From: Volvox africanus
Lineage: Eukaryota; Chlorophyta; Chlorophyceae; Chlamydomonadales; Volvocaceae
Length of the DNA stretch: 64,000 bases
Reading direction: 5' to 3'
NCBI GenBank assembly: GCA_030268105.1
Contig: BSDZ01000079.1
Location: forward strand, 1,555,501 to 1,619,500
Under the pieces are notes generated by a model. The model made no database searches and was not told the DNA's origin. It saw nothing but the letters and a program-made list of their open reading frames with translations. Shown here piece by piece: positions 60,301 to 63,962 of this stretch. The first letter of the stretch is position 1. Every line of letters starts with the position of its first letter. The position numbers were made by a program, and so were the translations under genes.

Positions 60301-61576
60301 TTGCCATATTAGTCCCCTAAAACCCGCCTGTCACCTGCTGCCGGGTGACTGACCTGGTGACGCCAGACAGTCGCCCACCCCTTCGCGTTTCATATGCTTT
60401 TCTGCCAGCCCAACTACCCGCCCACAAACTTACCGAGGACTCCCCTGAAATGATAACATCCGCCATCGTTACATTCTGCATCGTAACGTTCGTACAGTCC
60501 TCAATCAGGATGAGTGGTCCTGAAACATATAGTTTGCTGAAGACCAGGTTTCGGAGCACCAGGCCGTTGACCTGGTTGAAGTAAAGGAGAGGCATAGCTG
60601 GTCCATTGTAGCCTAGGTCCAGGTTGGTCGCTGTGGGTGTGCCAGCCAGTGCACCGTCCACCACTAGATCACGACCGCCAATAAACCTCAAACTGGTGGC
60701 GCTGGGAGATGTGGCATCCGCCCAAGGAAGCACGGTTGCCGCTTCAAGCCCAGGCAGATTCCCAGTGGGACCTGCAGCAGGTGTAACCAGCAGCCGCAGC
60801 GAGGACCGAAATTTCACATGAGGTCCACACGACACAGATGACTCTTTCAGCAATTCAAAGATGCTGCATCAGCATGAAACTGGCACATAGGGAGAGGGCT
60901 CTACAGGGGAATCCCACCAGCCGTTAAACGTTCATATGTACCCCCGTATACGTCAAGATGCCAAGGTAAACTTCCAGGTGATGCACGAGTTAACCTCAAC
61001 ACCGCCATCCGGAAACCCATTTCGACTGCTGTACAACACCAAAAGTGAAGCCCCCATCTGGATTTGACGAACTATGCCTAGCCCTGACCTCCAAATAGGT
61101 GCCTATTAGGTATCCCCATTTGCTGACAGGGAAGATGCCAAGGATTTAAGGTCAAATTATGTCGTACAATGTCGAACACCTTATCCACTCGTCCTCAACG
61201 ATTGTCCTAACCACAACGAACTTTAAACCGGGCGCGATGCCTTTGCAGATCAAGAGCGCGTCTTGCAAAACACACACAGATGTTCGAGCCACAACTTACC
61301 AAGCAGCTCGCCGCCAGACCTTGAGTTGCATAACTGGCCCAAATCCTGGTTTCCTCCTGCAAAATATACGACTACCTGACCTTCACCAGATGGTGACGCG
61401 GAGCAGCGGCAAATTGAGCCTGCATCTAGTTGGCGGGGGAAGTCAATAATATCAGAATTTCCCCAGAAGCTAAACAAACACGTTAAAACTGAAAACGCTG
61501 GTCTGGGTGATAAGCCGATTGCCAGGTGTAACAAGAGGAGCTTCCAAATTTCGCGACGTTTTGAACCGAGTAACAT
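6184..61576 (-). CDS. Giant beta-helix, Cys-rich, multi-pass membrane protein (about 55 exons)
   Basis: One split gene that I rebuilt from splice sites and phase. It starts at the ATG at 61576 (hydrophobic signal peptide, [10 protein letters not shown]) and ends at a TGA at 6184. In order it encodes an N-terminal segment, a long pectin-lyase-like right-handed beta-helix with repeated GGA(L/V/I) turns and NN.A motifs, a stalk region, a Cys-rich module with [10 protein letters not shown] and CPNLYACR, and a polytopic membrane domain with a short Ser-rich tail. The exon list is given in the block entries. Intron phases agree at every junction I could test except around two tentative exons (about 60.4-60.9 kb and 18.6 kb). 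The architecture matches large Chlamydomonas/Volvox polymorphic-membrane-protein-like proteins (known family, recalled). A receptor or matrix role is inferred. The coding sum is about 10.3 kb, so introns make up over 80 percent of the locus. A gene predictor could split it into several models. Confidence 0.82.
6637..6690. repeat. 8-bp tandem repeat (CCTAGAAG)n
   Basis: About six to seven copies of CCTAGAAG in the last intron of the giant gene, next to a TAGC-rich stretch at 6721-6735. Confidence 0.85.
7077..7224 (-). repeat. CATA microsatellite with LINE-tail (family A) copy
   Basis: A (CATA)n run at about 7078-7125 is followed by a short 3'-end copy of the LINE (about 7130-7224, reading GCCACGTGCTCCTCCCCTGC to GTGTAACACCC), and then CATA repeats resume. 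The element fragment is thus embedded in the microsatellite on both sides. Confidence 0.8.
9006..9077. repeat. Perfect 31-bp hairpin
   Basis: The left arm 9006-9036 is the exact reverse complement of the right arm 9047-9077, with a 10-nt loop. It lies in the intron between the giant-gene exons 9651-9721 and 8788-8931. It could be a foldback element remnant or a small-RNA precursor; sequence alone cannot tell. Confidence 0.9.
9824..9911 (+). repeat. Dispersed repeat family E, copy 1
   Basis: Shares CGCCTAAGCAAAGGCCCGAT, AGATGACCATA, GTCCATCCTGGACACTAC and a closing CCCCAAGATACT with copies at about 17066-17131, 43621-43701 and 46517-46582. Confidence 0.7.
10125..10292. repeat. TA-rich array with telomere-like CCCTAAA motifs
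   Basis: Alternating TATATA runs with TAGGGTATATA units, then CCCTA/TAGGG inverted units and AAACCCTAAACCCTA at about 10253-10266. The motif is that of plant-type TTTAGGG telomeres, but it is short, interrupted and lies inside an intron. Confidence 0.7.
10940..11996 (-). CDS. Large low-complexity loop exon of the giant gene
   Basis: A 1,057-nt exon that starts by completing the Arg of LWIVR and reads [12 protein letters not shown]. It then holds about 300 residues rich in Ser, Ala, Pro, Gly and Leu, with no Cys-rich or beta-helix pattern, and ends in the membrane segment [12 protein letters not shown] at donor GTGAGA. It lies between two hydrophobic segments and is probably a cytoplasmic loop (inference from position). 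An open frame continues past the donor to 10790, but the true continuation is the exon at 10572-10676, which keeps the membrane-segment pattern. Confidence 0.8.
12355..12720 (-). mobile_element. LINE 3'-end copy, minus orientation
   Basis: About 365 bp collinear with the 3' untranslated end of the LINE at 26.7-27.0 kb. It runs on the minus strand, with the terminal GTGTAACACCCATAAATATA at its 3' end. The 5' edge abuts a GGCAAGAC tandem repeat and a TATATG microsatellite (12740-12810). It sits in an intron of the giant gene. Confidence 0.85.
12740..12810. repeat. TATATG-type microsatellite
   Basis: Repeated TATATATG/TATATTTG units separating two oppositely oriented LINE-tail copies. Confidence 0.85.
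12815..13505 (+). mobile_element. 5'-truncated LINE copy, plus orientation
   Basis: About 690 bp closely matching the LINE from the end of its reading frame (CCATGGAGCAGCAAG) through its whole 3' untranslated region, ending GTGTGATACCCAGACATA. It stands head-to-head with the minus copy at 12355-12720. Short open frames within it are non-coding tail sequence. Confidence 0.85.
14737..14825. repeat. ATATAC and CA microsatellite
   Basis: Compound simple repeat in the intron between the exons 14845-14995 and 14551-14633. It opens meaningless frames. Confidence 0.85.
15590..15620. repeat. (CA)n microsatellite
   Basis: About fifteen CA units just downstream (in gene sense) of the exon at 15711-15867. 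Confidence 0.85.
15711..18665 (-). CDS. Giant gene, Cys-rich GYWHS module (exons 41-44)
   Basis: Firm exons are 17508-17711, 16551-16697 and 15711-15867. They encode [40 protein letters not shown], then [13 protein letters not shown], then [12 protein letters not shown] and YMQKQCTQ. Phase 2 joins complete Arg codons exactly at both internal junctions. A preceding exon ending at donor 18596 (frame reading [11 protein letters not shown]) would supply the missing two bases, but I could not find an acceptor consistent with the phase 0 end of the exon at 19423. That stretch is therefore tentative and its upper limit near 18665 is a guess. The CPLN..C..G and GYWHS motifs mark the membrane-proximal segment of this algal family. 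Confidence 0.72.
17066..17131 (+). repeat. Dispersed repeat family E, copy 2
   Basis: Contains GCCCGATCGGAAGATGTCCA, a variant centre and GATACCCCAGGATACTACAG, collinear with the other E copies. Confidence 0.65.
17178..17232. repeat. TA and TAGA microsatellite
   Basis: TA dinucleotides with a short GATA run in the intron downstream of the GYWHS exon. Confidence 0.8.
17360..17490 (+). repeat. Dispersed repeat family C, copy 1
   Basis: Shares GGTGCAAGGC, CTACAGGG or CTACGGGG, CACTGCAGGGCAGGGAGGAT and TTGTAA followed by a GCA..CAGAGCATCA-type end with 44275-44440. It lies directly beside the donor of the exon 17508-17711. Confidence 0.55.
18272..18475. repeat. CA/TA microsatellites around an inverted family A duplex
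   Basis: (CA)n then (TA)n up to 18322, followed by two LINE-tail pieces in inverted orientation (CAGCACCGGGGGTCCTGACC and its reverse complement ending GGTGCTG, about 18323-18384). Then comes the usual GTGTAACACCCATACATA end, then (TA)n and (GT)n to 18470. Confidence 0.8.
18795..18842. repeat. (GAT)n and (GACGAG)n tandem repeat
   Basis: GATGATGATGA followed by several GACGAG units. It lies in the gap between the exons at 19423 and 17711, where no exon with clean splice sites was found. A diverged LINE-tail piece (GCGCTGTGGATACCCGGTGC) precedes it at about 18730. Confidence 0.75.
19423..21673 (-). CDS. Giant gene, stalk region between beta-helix and Cys-rich part (exons 36-40)
   Basis: Exons are 21530-21673, 21175-21264, 20208-20952 (745 nt, phase 1 out), 19841-19932 and 19423-19521. 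The large exon carries [16 protein letters not shown], an Ala/Ser-rich section with a Ser run coded by AGC repeats (about 20367-20393) and [20 protein letters not shown]. The last two read [17 protein letters not shown] and [12 protein letters not shown] then GEYVLKLML. They resemble the short beta-sandwich-like linker that precedes the Cys-rich module in related algal proteins (recalled, not searched). All joins agree in phase. The upstream intron (21674-27424) contains the LINE in antisense orientation. Confidence 0.72.
21722..21755. repeat. Perfect 15-bp hairpin upstream of the LINE
   Basis: GCAGGTAGGGAAGAC (21722-21736) pairs exactly with 21741-21755 across a 4-nt loop. It lies about 130 bp left of the LINE and just upstream (in gene sense) of the exon starting at 21673. 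Confidence 0.9.
21761..26356 (+). CDS. LINE ORF2-like protein: AP endonuclease, reverse transcriptase, Cys/His finger
   Basis: The open frame is 1,531 codons, but roughly the first 45-50 translate the flanking simple repeat, so the true element start lies near 21900. An apurinic-endonuclease-type domain is recognised by IWAGDFNF (about residue 171) and [11 protein letters not shown] (about 260). Its first strands, with the catalytic Asn, are missing, so the copy is 5'-truncated. The reverse transcriptase spans about residues 500-790, with [41 protein letters not shown] and the catalytic FADD at about 740. Motif A reads [12 protein letters not shown], shorter than the usual LD(x)nKA(F/Y)D(x)V spacing, which suggests a small in-frame deletion. 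A C-terminal finger CGCGSFG..C....HHFWECP is at about 1300-1330. No RNase H is visible. Probably inactive. Confidence 0.88.
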   Translation: MRDENVILSIHLSVRPSVYPSHMFTYLSIHSSLYIHIHIHTTIQHHTTIQHQCLFERDLRHATTQIHTQNWKVAAYSWSSSTHTAGVLILIIQGLASALAPKLASPQPMGIKGRFTDCILHWGGHRLHICNIYLPPGTTSAAVETRRQLFENALAATTTQAMEDNRDTTLIWAGDFNFVENPERDSSAGRDGRQADRPITEMRQRAGPQMVDTHRYLHPRRRDFTHLYHAPSPGGSRLDRIYINEAMLPYICHTAISFHTASDHRLATLHLLPRKNEVKGRGIKRIRMAFTDHEDLATSMAEWIRNQCQEAPSAEENPGNLIAWWPGFKRRLTILAHQLNKVAQQRRQQPDAHTQVAYLGVQQAQQALDARPHSPHLLQQLVNAQARLARVHIEDNARAAKKTRVHWLHAGERPGPALTTFLQTQIQDQQTAPVALQAHSGRLVTNPAQLPQVVADFWAGVCRAPDFTTPEDRQSVLTQLAAANIRLPEEADEVVGSPTIAVSELGFALKKSQPGKAPGWDGIPTDLYRKFWPEIGHTMAALFTAIGKTGQVPTGFLDGIIKVLYKKGDPKQPGNYRPITLLCSDYHLLAKVLANRLGPALGRIISPEQSAFLPKRLIGASVLFLRHLPHLLRKLNRQGLLAFLDFAVDRNFLMGAMEAMGAGPQLCSWTRILLSNTRARAMMNGFKSRLVKMEAGVRQGCPLAPLLYLFVAQALFSWLKSQEIGLRLLPSDEDRITACQFADDAEVALEGEESVPAFLEAMDTFARASGQRLNLDKMEHLPIGAVDDHRQGSTINGLKVVTTATALNLPMDNQVQPSQPDWPEMLALAYTRMQRLAHSPLSAFGRAAAVSSYCLQTVTWHMEHGGPPPDTTLTYIERLAARLVDRQQGPEDQGQHFTGVPSRLLVGHPSTGGFGLLPLRQHIRARQAMWAVRFIRGALMARSEGERVTLMDTAMNTVAEEEEEPATSSNVRSLHPWIRTLATYLEITHPAFKPWALTTAQATGPWLGGETLPEDISRIVGALGHLPPLEDVSNPPLAPGDWCWAAALWGNPLLPNNSDNGGSITGNKHRPGLETRHLLMASCRKLLTVGDLVRVYDMLEHDQMPLPQYMTWLDWTQQFLDPSASPTQLRDKESTGMALSALCNDISPAWIAAAREVVNRLQPQQPDRVEDRMQQQMPAPPDRTTVMAMIVRRLGWTLPGDSGIVPLYNLTVSQATQLQGVSTAEERLELLSAFVQEAQGMPTDGPTPPCPVTNLQRFQATLDRLWTAVRWENKNKEMLWRLVVDGIPMPGNTHLSRVPIKPCGCGSFGADTDQPCSPRLHHFWECPIAKAVQEQIDRHLTLPTSATIEGGMTRQQLWLVQAPPGCEQAPWDVIALAALSSMEYGRHCLRAATREHRPQWPSTHRRRQQQQTHTAEQGPRQRAITDFFNRSGGFPQEEEEDANTHPIISTTQPAMDTPTQTAASPLDRARARTVADFWARLHSFAALGIPHYGWDQVGPQHPILAIVGTQMRCADPVDITDHGAARTEQGL
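21880..27025 (+). mobile_element. L1-like non-LTR retrotransposon (LINE), 5'-truncated
   Basis: About 5.1 kb in antisense orientation inside an intron of the giant gene, between the exons at 27425 and 21673. It has one long frame, a 3' untranslated region of about 670 bp and a tail ending GTGTAACACCCATAACACCC. CATATA simple repeats flank both sides (about 21863-21885 and 27028-27100), so no unique target duplication can be read. It has no LTRs and no poly(A) tail. At least six other full or partial 3'-end copies lie in the window. The left end carries a tandem copy of ACTACAATCCAGCACCA. Confidence 0.88.
27028..27110. repeat. (CATATA)n microsatellite at the LINE 3' end
   Basis: Hexanucleotide run immediately following the LINE tail. 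The same unit occurs at the LINE 5' side. Confidence 0.88.
27425..36415 (-). CDS. Giant gene, beta-helix block 3 (exons 26-35)
   Basis: Two tentative small exons come first: 36380-36415 and 35976-36029 (the latter could start at 35996). The rest are firm: 33266-33424, 32824-33054, 32274-32531, 31424-31690, 30657-30941, 28976-29161, 28230-28521 (phase 1 out) and 27425-27537 (back to phase 0). Landmarks include [118 protein letters not shown] and [15 protein letters not shown]. The last exon ends the recognisable beta-helix. The LINE relic, the PBP2-like fragment, the hexanucleotide array and the intact-length LINE sit in introns of this block or just after it. Confidence 0.8.
29355..29705 (+). 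pseudogene. Bacterial penicillin-binding protein 2 (mrdA/pbp2)-like fragment
   Basis: An AT-rich segment in the intron between the exons 30657-30941 and 28976-29161, in antisense orientation to the host gene. Translated in two frames it gives [12 protein letters not shown], then after an in-frame TAA and a frameshift [20 protein letters not shown] and [20 protein letters not shown]2-family transpeptidases carry the SSPSYDPN-like segment, then NRA..YPPGS(T)FK with the active-site Ser in SxxK, LAALE.G and a C.G motif, in the same order and at similar spacing. The Ser and Lys of SxxK are present (SIFK). The longest open piece is 29456-29641 (61 codons). Only part of the transpeptidase domain remains and it is disabled. 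Bacterial origin is inferred from family and base composition; contamination within an assembly is less likely because it lies inside a contiguous host intron. Confidence 0.72.
29918..30345. repeat. Hexanucleotide array (TGTATG, TGTATT, AATATT)
   Basis: About 430 bp of GTATGT, GTATTT and ATTAAT units in alternating blocks. It is open in several frames on both strands only because the unit lacks stop codons, and it does not encode protein. Confidence 0.92.
30342..30510 (-). repeat. Diverged LINE-tail (family A) copy between microsatellites
   Basis: About 30342-30455 carries GTGTTACACT, GCGACTTGCCC, a GACAAGTACCGGGGCCCCTG core and CACATCGCAGATGGGAACAC, a diverged version of the LINE end. It is joined on the left to the hexanucleotide array and on the right to a (GT)n run (30455-30480 and beyond). 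Confidence 0.72.
31716..31745. repeat. (GGA)n trinucleotide run
   Basis: GGA repeats in the intron directly upstream (in gene sense) of the acceptor of the exon 31424-31690. On the gene strand they give a TCC-rich pyrimidine tract. Confidence 0.85.
33600..34470. other. Intron DNA of unknown origin
   Basis: Several overlapping frames of 60-80 codons on both strands. None has a recognisable domain. Composition and lack of splice-site logic suggest a decayed mobile element rather than host exons. Confidence 0.35.
34468..34528 (+). repeat. Dispersed repeat family D, copy 1
   Basis: CAAGTTTCATCCAGACTGCC, AACGGC, then GGTGGTAAAAGATG, collinear with 47944-48008. It is followed by an AAT/GAT simple repeat to about 34645. 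Confidence 0.6.
35034..35155 (+). pseudogene. Decayed LINE C-terminal (Cys/His finger) fragment
   Basis: Translation [15 protein letters not shown], then [17 protein letters not shown], is clearly related to the finger of the LINE at 25.6-25.75 kb ([29 protein letters not shown]) but diverged and lacking several residues. It is followed by stops. Flanking DNA to about 35640 may belong to the same relic. Confidence 0.75.
36624..47713 (-). CDS. Giant gene, beta-helix block 2 (exons 10-25)
   Basis: Exons, all phase 0: 47585-47713, 46066-46131, 45529-45558, 44877-45107, 43010-43120, 42371-42487, 41791-41859, 41321-41365, 40891-40935, 40049-40408, 39635-39892, 39136-39348, 38368-38481, 37380-37505, 36976-37038 and 36624-36644. 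Protein landmarks in order: [112 protein letters not shown] and [66 protein letters not shown] and GGAVHLQ. Several exons are only 21-69 nt. Introns contain the 94-bp inverted repeat and repeat families C, D, E and F. Confidence 0.82.
37543..37667. repeat. Short element with imperfect terminal inverted repeats
   Basis: The left end, ATACCCCTACCAACTCATAG with GGGTATA, is matched by an inverted right end, TATACCCCCTATAGTTGGTA, about 125 bp overall. A MITE-like remnant in the intron upstream (in gene sense) of the exon 37380-37505. Confidence 0.55.
38692..39017. mobile_element. Foldback/MITE-like element with perfect 94-bp inverted repeats
   Basis: Arms 38692-38785 and 38924-39017 are exact reverse complements, starting GTCAGCCCTTCCCCCCC. 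The 138-bp centre has no open frame of note. It lies in the intron between the exons 39136-39348 and 38368-38481. No clear target duplication was seen. Perfect arms indicate a recent insertion or gene conversion. Confidence 0.9.
42797..42902 (+). repeat. Dispersed repeat family F, copy 2
   Basis: GAGAGCTGCAAAGGCCTATC, AAGATGCTGA, GGAAGCTTGTTGCCGTACGT and GTATGACTAC, collinear with 1729-1829 and 46781-46883. Confidence 0.65.
43621..43701 (+). repeat. Dispersed repeat family E, copy 3
   Basis: CGCCTAAGCAAAGGCCCAAT, GAAGATGACCATACACGG, TCCATCCTGGACACTACCCG, TAGATACCCCAGGATACTAC. It is the closest match to copy 1. Confidence 0.72.
44275..44440 (+). repeat. Dispersed repeat family C, copy 2
   Basis: Related to 17360-17490: GTGCAAGGCGCAAGCTACCC, a variable centre, then GCTGCAGGGCGGGGAGGATT and GTAAGGAGGGAACCTGCAGT. 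Surrounding DNA (43,980-44,500) has open frames without known domains and may be part of the same element. Confidence 0.5.
45305..45372 (-). repeat. Diverged LINE-tail (family A) fragment
   Basis: GGTCAGGGCCCCGGTGCTAG, then GGGCAAGGCGCCCACAATGT and AACACACT, matching the 3' end of family A in minus orientation. Confidence 0.65.
46517..46582 (+). repeat. Dispersed repeat family E, copy 4
   Basis: GCCCGATCAGAAGATGTCCA, CATCCAGGATATT, GCCCGTAGATACCCCAGGAT. A family F copy follows about 200 bp later. Confidence 0.7.
46781..46883 (+). repeat. Dispersed repeat family F, copy 3
   Basis: GAGAGCCGCAAAGGCCTATC, GAGATGCTGAGAAGG, CGTGGAAGCGTGTGCCGTAC and GTATGACTACCACAG. Confidence 0.7.
47944..48008 (+). 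repeat. Dispersed repeat family D, copy 2
   Basis: GTAAGTTTGACCCAGGCTGC, CAACGGC, then GTGGTAAAGGATG, collinear with 34468-34528. Confidence 0.6.
48056..49100. other. Unassigned DNA in the 6.2-kb intron
   Basis: Two short frames (minus 48056-48325 and plus 48395-48640) have non-repetitive composition but no family I recognise. They may be remnants of another mobile element next to the Ty3/gypsy remnant. Nothing else is seen. Confidence 0.3.
49363..49790 (-). repeat. Probable 3' LTR of the Ty3/gypsy element
   Basis: The segment begins TGTACTCAGG and ends GCTACAACA on the plus strand, giving TG...CA ends. On the element strand it is preceded by a purine tract, GAGAGAGGGGGG (49795-49806), as expected for a polypurine tract next to a 3' LTR. 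The left limit is a guess because no second LTR is present for comparison. Confidence 0.5.
50561..51295 (-). pseudogene. Chromovirus integrase fragment
   Basis: A 244-codon open piece with the HHCC-type finger ([15 protein letters not shown]) and the first two catalytic acidic positions ([14 protein letters not shown]). The expected third, in a TDGQTE-like motif, is altered to MDKLKE, followed by a stop. The frame then resumes to 50227 as an integrase tail ([13 protein letters not shown]). Confidence 0.82.
51305..52358 (-). pseudogene. Chromovirus reverse transcriptase and RNase H fragments
   Basis: Open pieces 52143-52358, 51719-52132, 51445-51846 and 51305-51499 together form the reverse transcriptase, connection and RNase H regions, joined by frameshifts. 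The segment between ITPEDVP and the YSDD motif is shortened, so the polymerase is not functional. Confidence 0.82.
52396..53930. other. Intron DNA without identified feature
   Basis: Between the chromovirus 5' break and the exon at 53931-54041 I see only short frames and a twofold CTATCTATCGTAGCAACAAA repeat (about 52615-52658). No coding signal. Confidence 0.5.
53931..57016 (-). CDS. Giant gene, beta-helix block 1 (exons 4-9)
   Basis: Exons are 56733-57016, 55954-56088, 55250-55312, 54789-54818, 54150-54398 and 53931-54041. All boundaries after the first are phase 0. Landmarks include [57 protein letters not shown], a 30-nt exon [25 protein letters not shown] and [12 protein letters not shown]. 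Donors are GTACGT, GTAAGC, GTCAGT, GTGTGC, GTGAGT and GTAAGC. Each coil ends in a Gly-Gly-Ala turn, as in pectin-lyase-fold surface proteins. The block is followed by a 6.2-kb intron that holds the Ty3/gypsy remnant. Confidence 0.8.
57105..57330 (-). repeat. (CATA)30 microsatellite with LINE-tail (family A) copy
   Basis: About thirty CATA units (57107-57226), then a clean family A end copy (57230-57325, CACGTGCTCCTCCCCTGCGC to GCGTAACACCC), then CATA again. It lies in the intron between exons 57839-58511 and 56733-57016. Confidence 0.9.
57344..57502 (+). repeat. Dispersed repeat family B, copy 2
   Basis: Shares GATCCGGCAGATTGATG, GGTGGTGGGTGCTGAACCCG, GGAAAATCACTGATTTCGGA and GGGGAAGGTAGGCACTGCCA with the other two copies. 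It directly follows a family A copy. Confidence 0.75.
57839..61576 (-). CDS. Giant gene, 5' block: signal peptide and first ectodomain exons
   Basis: Exon 1 is 61300-61576: Met, basic residues SKRR, a hydrophobic core [10 protein letters not shown], then a Cys-containing segment, with donor GTAAGT. Exon 2 is about 60434-60843 (acceptor uncertain; 60843 restores phase with exon 1, while a better CAG at 60864-60866 does not). It encodes [11 protein letters not shown] and [14 protein letters not shown], beta-helix-like strands, and ends at donor GTAAGT. Exon 3 is 57839-58511 (673 nt). It begins with a Pro/Gly-rich stretch ([15 protein letters not shown]) and continues into beta-helix coils ending [15 protein letters not shown] and [10 protein letters not shown], phase 1 out. 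Exon 3 joins exon 4 at 57016 in phase. Repeat family A and B copies lie in the intron between 57016 and 57839, and another B copy lies in the intron at 59.6 kb. Confidence 0.7.
59555..59780 (+). repeat. Dispersed repeat family B, copy 3
   Basis: A longer copy with AAAGTGACCTGCGAGCTGAC, GGCAGATTCCGCTGAATGCT, GGTGGGTGCTGAACCTGGGA and GGGGAAGGTAGGGACTGCCA, ending in a CA run. It lies in the intron between giant-gene exons 2 and 3. Confidence 0.75.
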
Positions 61577-63660
61577 GATAACTGCAAGATTTCAATATCT
61601 CACGACCTTCACCATAATATTGTGCAACGCATATTCTGTTTGTTTTTCATTCAGGAAAAGGGTGAAAAGGAGGTCAACAACGCTAAATTGCGATGCATAC
61701 GTTTTAGATGCTAAGATTTCATCATAATTGTCAATTTTTGTTCAGTCTTCCACATTATAATATATTCTTAATGTGCCGGTAGCATACTAGGTTGGATGCA
61801 GGATGGGATTGTTGGGTACGATTCTCACAATAAATTCACAAAACATGCGGAATAAGTAATGGGTCCGAGTAGTTGTGCTAATGAACGAATATCACATATA
61901 TGTTGTAAAGAAAGTGTCGTGATGTAAGTGTTGTCCTAACCCTATTCTAGCGTGGTTATTAGTCCATGTGGGATATCTCATCCTAACGGGATCAACATCA
62001 CATCACGTGATAAAAGGTTGTGGGGGAACAGCGGGACGGCACGCAGCGGCTAGCTCAACATGTTTATTCAAACGTGGTGAGCGGGTCCCGCCTATCACGG
62101 AGTTGCAGGACTATCGGTTGAAATCTTCTGGCAGCACTAAAAATGATATCACCATGTTACTAGCAGCTTCGTCTCCTTCAACAAGCAGCTTTCGTGCCAT
62201 ATGTTACATGTTACCTGAACTTATCCAGTTTTATCAACGCGGCAGGGAGAGGAAAGCCGTTTTCATGGTAGCAAATGCTCAAAATCATTCATTCAGGATG
62301 AAGCAAGTAGTTCTTTGTTCAAGAAAGGTCGAATTTTTATGTACGGCTTGCGCCAGTACAGTTTAATACGTTTCAGGCAGGGGAGACGTAATTTGTGCGT
62401 ATCTGGCCCCGTCATCCTCGTGCATGAATCCCACCTAGCATCCATTCTGTTCAGGTCTGTCCAGAAACGGGAGGCCCCAAACGCATTTCGCGCCTATGTG
62501 GAAGCCAGTCCCCAATCGCCCCTTCCTCGCCTTCGTGCATATGTGTGTGTGTATTATTGCACAGCATTACAACCGCAGAAACCGCACAGTCTAAAATTCC
62601 ACATGCGCTCCAACCCACATCATTTACAGCAGTCTCAGGTAATGCAATTCATTTCAGGCGCATAATAAGGCATTCCCTTATGGAAACAGTTACACATACA
62701 CATTAACCAAGTAAAACTCGAAAGCAGAACACGAGCGCGTATTGGCGGGCGGGGTAAAAAGTGTGGCATGATATGCTCACCCATCAGAACCGTGCGGAAC
62801 AGCTGGTACGTGATATGGACAGGCAGATTGGCGGACTGATTCTGGGGGGGGGGCAGTCGGACAGTGAAGTCCCTTGCACAAGGCATCGCCTGAGCTTGCG
62901 ACGTACGTGTACGTGCAATGGTGGAGGCCAAAGCCGCAGCCACAACTTCCGGATGACCCAGATGACGATTCAAATTGGTTTACGGCCGGCAAATACTCAG
63001 CGTTTCAACCAAGCGGATGGCATTAGACCTGGAAGTGCCCGTAACAAGCCTTGTGTGTGTCCTCGGCCTAAATGTTTATATATACCCTAAATATGAATAA
63101 TAAATCAATAAATGACAAATCTGTAAACCCTAAACAAATATATAAATATATGTAATTTAATATAAATAATAAATCGCATCGGTTTTCTGAGCTTGAGAAG
63201 AAAACCAAGGTTTTCGGCAACACACGGAGGTCGAGCGTCCTTGGTTCTGGAGCCAGGCGGCTCCTGTTAGGACGCCGTGACGTCAGTGTTTGTACTTTCG
63301 GAGTGGTTTATGTAGCGCTACAGGCCGTGCTGACTTTGGACATTTGTTGTTTTGTCGCGGTTGCCTTTCGTGGCTGTCCGTTCTCGGCGCGTCCTTGCCC
63401 TCTCCGTCCCACTATTGTTCATTATCGCCCTGGTTGGGCTCTAGCGTGTAACGTAGCCTTTGCAGGAAAACCTACATTATAAATATATAAACCCTAAATA
63501 AATAACATATATATGTGTGTATGTTTATTTAAGCCGAGAACATTACTCATATATATATATATATACATACATACATACATATATATACACATATATATAC
63601 ATATATGTGCTAGTTAATTAGCCGTACGACGCATGCACTATGTGGCACGCAGTCCGCTGT
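61577..63660. other. Upstream intergenic region
   Basis: Region 5' of the giant gene. An AT-rich stretch at about 61755-61770 (minus-strand TATATTATAA) could be a promoter element, but this is weak. Frames at 61968-62665 on the plus strand lack domains and clean splice logic. A GC-rich island at about 63176-63478 is bounded on both sides by AT-rich DNA containing AAACCCTAAA motifs. (TA)n and (CATA)n repeats lie at 63548-63606. Confidence 0.4.
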
Positions 63661-63692
63661 AAAGGTTGACGTCTTCCCCTCATAACCTTGCA

Positions 63693-63962
63693 GGTGCGCA
63701 TACGGCGGGCAAGGCATTCCTCGCCTACCCAAGTGTGCCTGCTGGGAATCATACAAACATCCAGTTCCCTGAGAAGTTTTCGGCACAGAACATATTCAAC
63801 CGCATACAGCTGCTAGCCAGCAGGGAACAGGTTTTTCGTGCATCTGTCCCCTGTACGATTGTGGCAGGACATCCCTTCCAAAAAGACGGCCAGAAGCGGC
63901 TTATGTTCTATAGCCTTAACGGCATGTTGTCTTGCGCACTGGAAATTCCGGAACCAATATGA
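63693..63962 (+). CDS. Possible terminal exon of an unidentified plus-strand gene
   Basis: It follows a pyrimidine-containing acceptor (AACCTTGCAG ending at 63692) and is open to a TGA at 63962, with well-mixed composition (FPEKFSAQNIFNRIQLLA, REQVFRASVPCTIVAGH, LMFYSLNGMLSCALE). I do not recognise the family. The upstream exons were not found, so this may be a chance frame. Confidence 0.3.
   Translation, partial: GAHTAGKAFLAYPSVPAGNHTNIQFPEKFSAQNIFNRIQLLASREQVFRASVPCTIVAGHPFQKDGQKRLMFYSLNGMLSCALEIPEPI

Noticed and set aside
61968..62665. Plus-strand frames of 116 and 132 codons upstream of the giant gene
   Set aside because: Overlapping frames, no domain, no consistent splice chain; not reported as genes.
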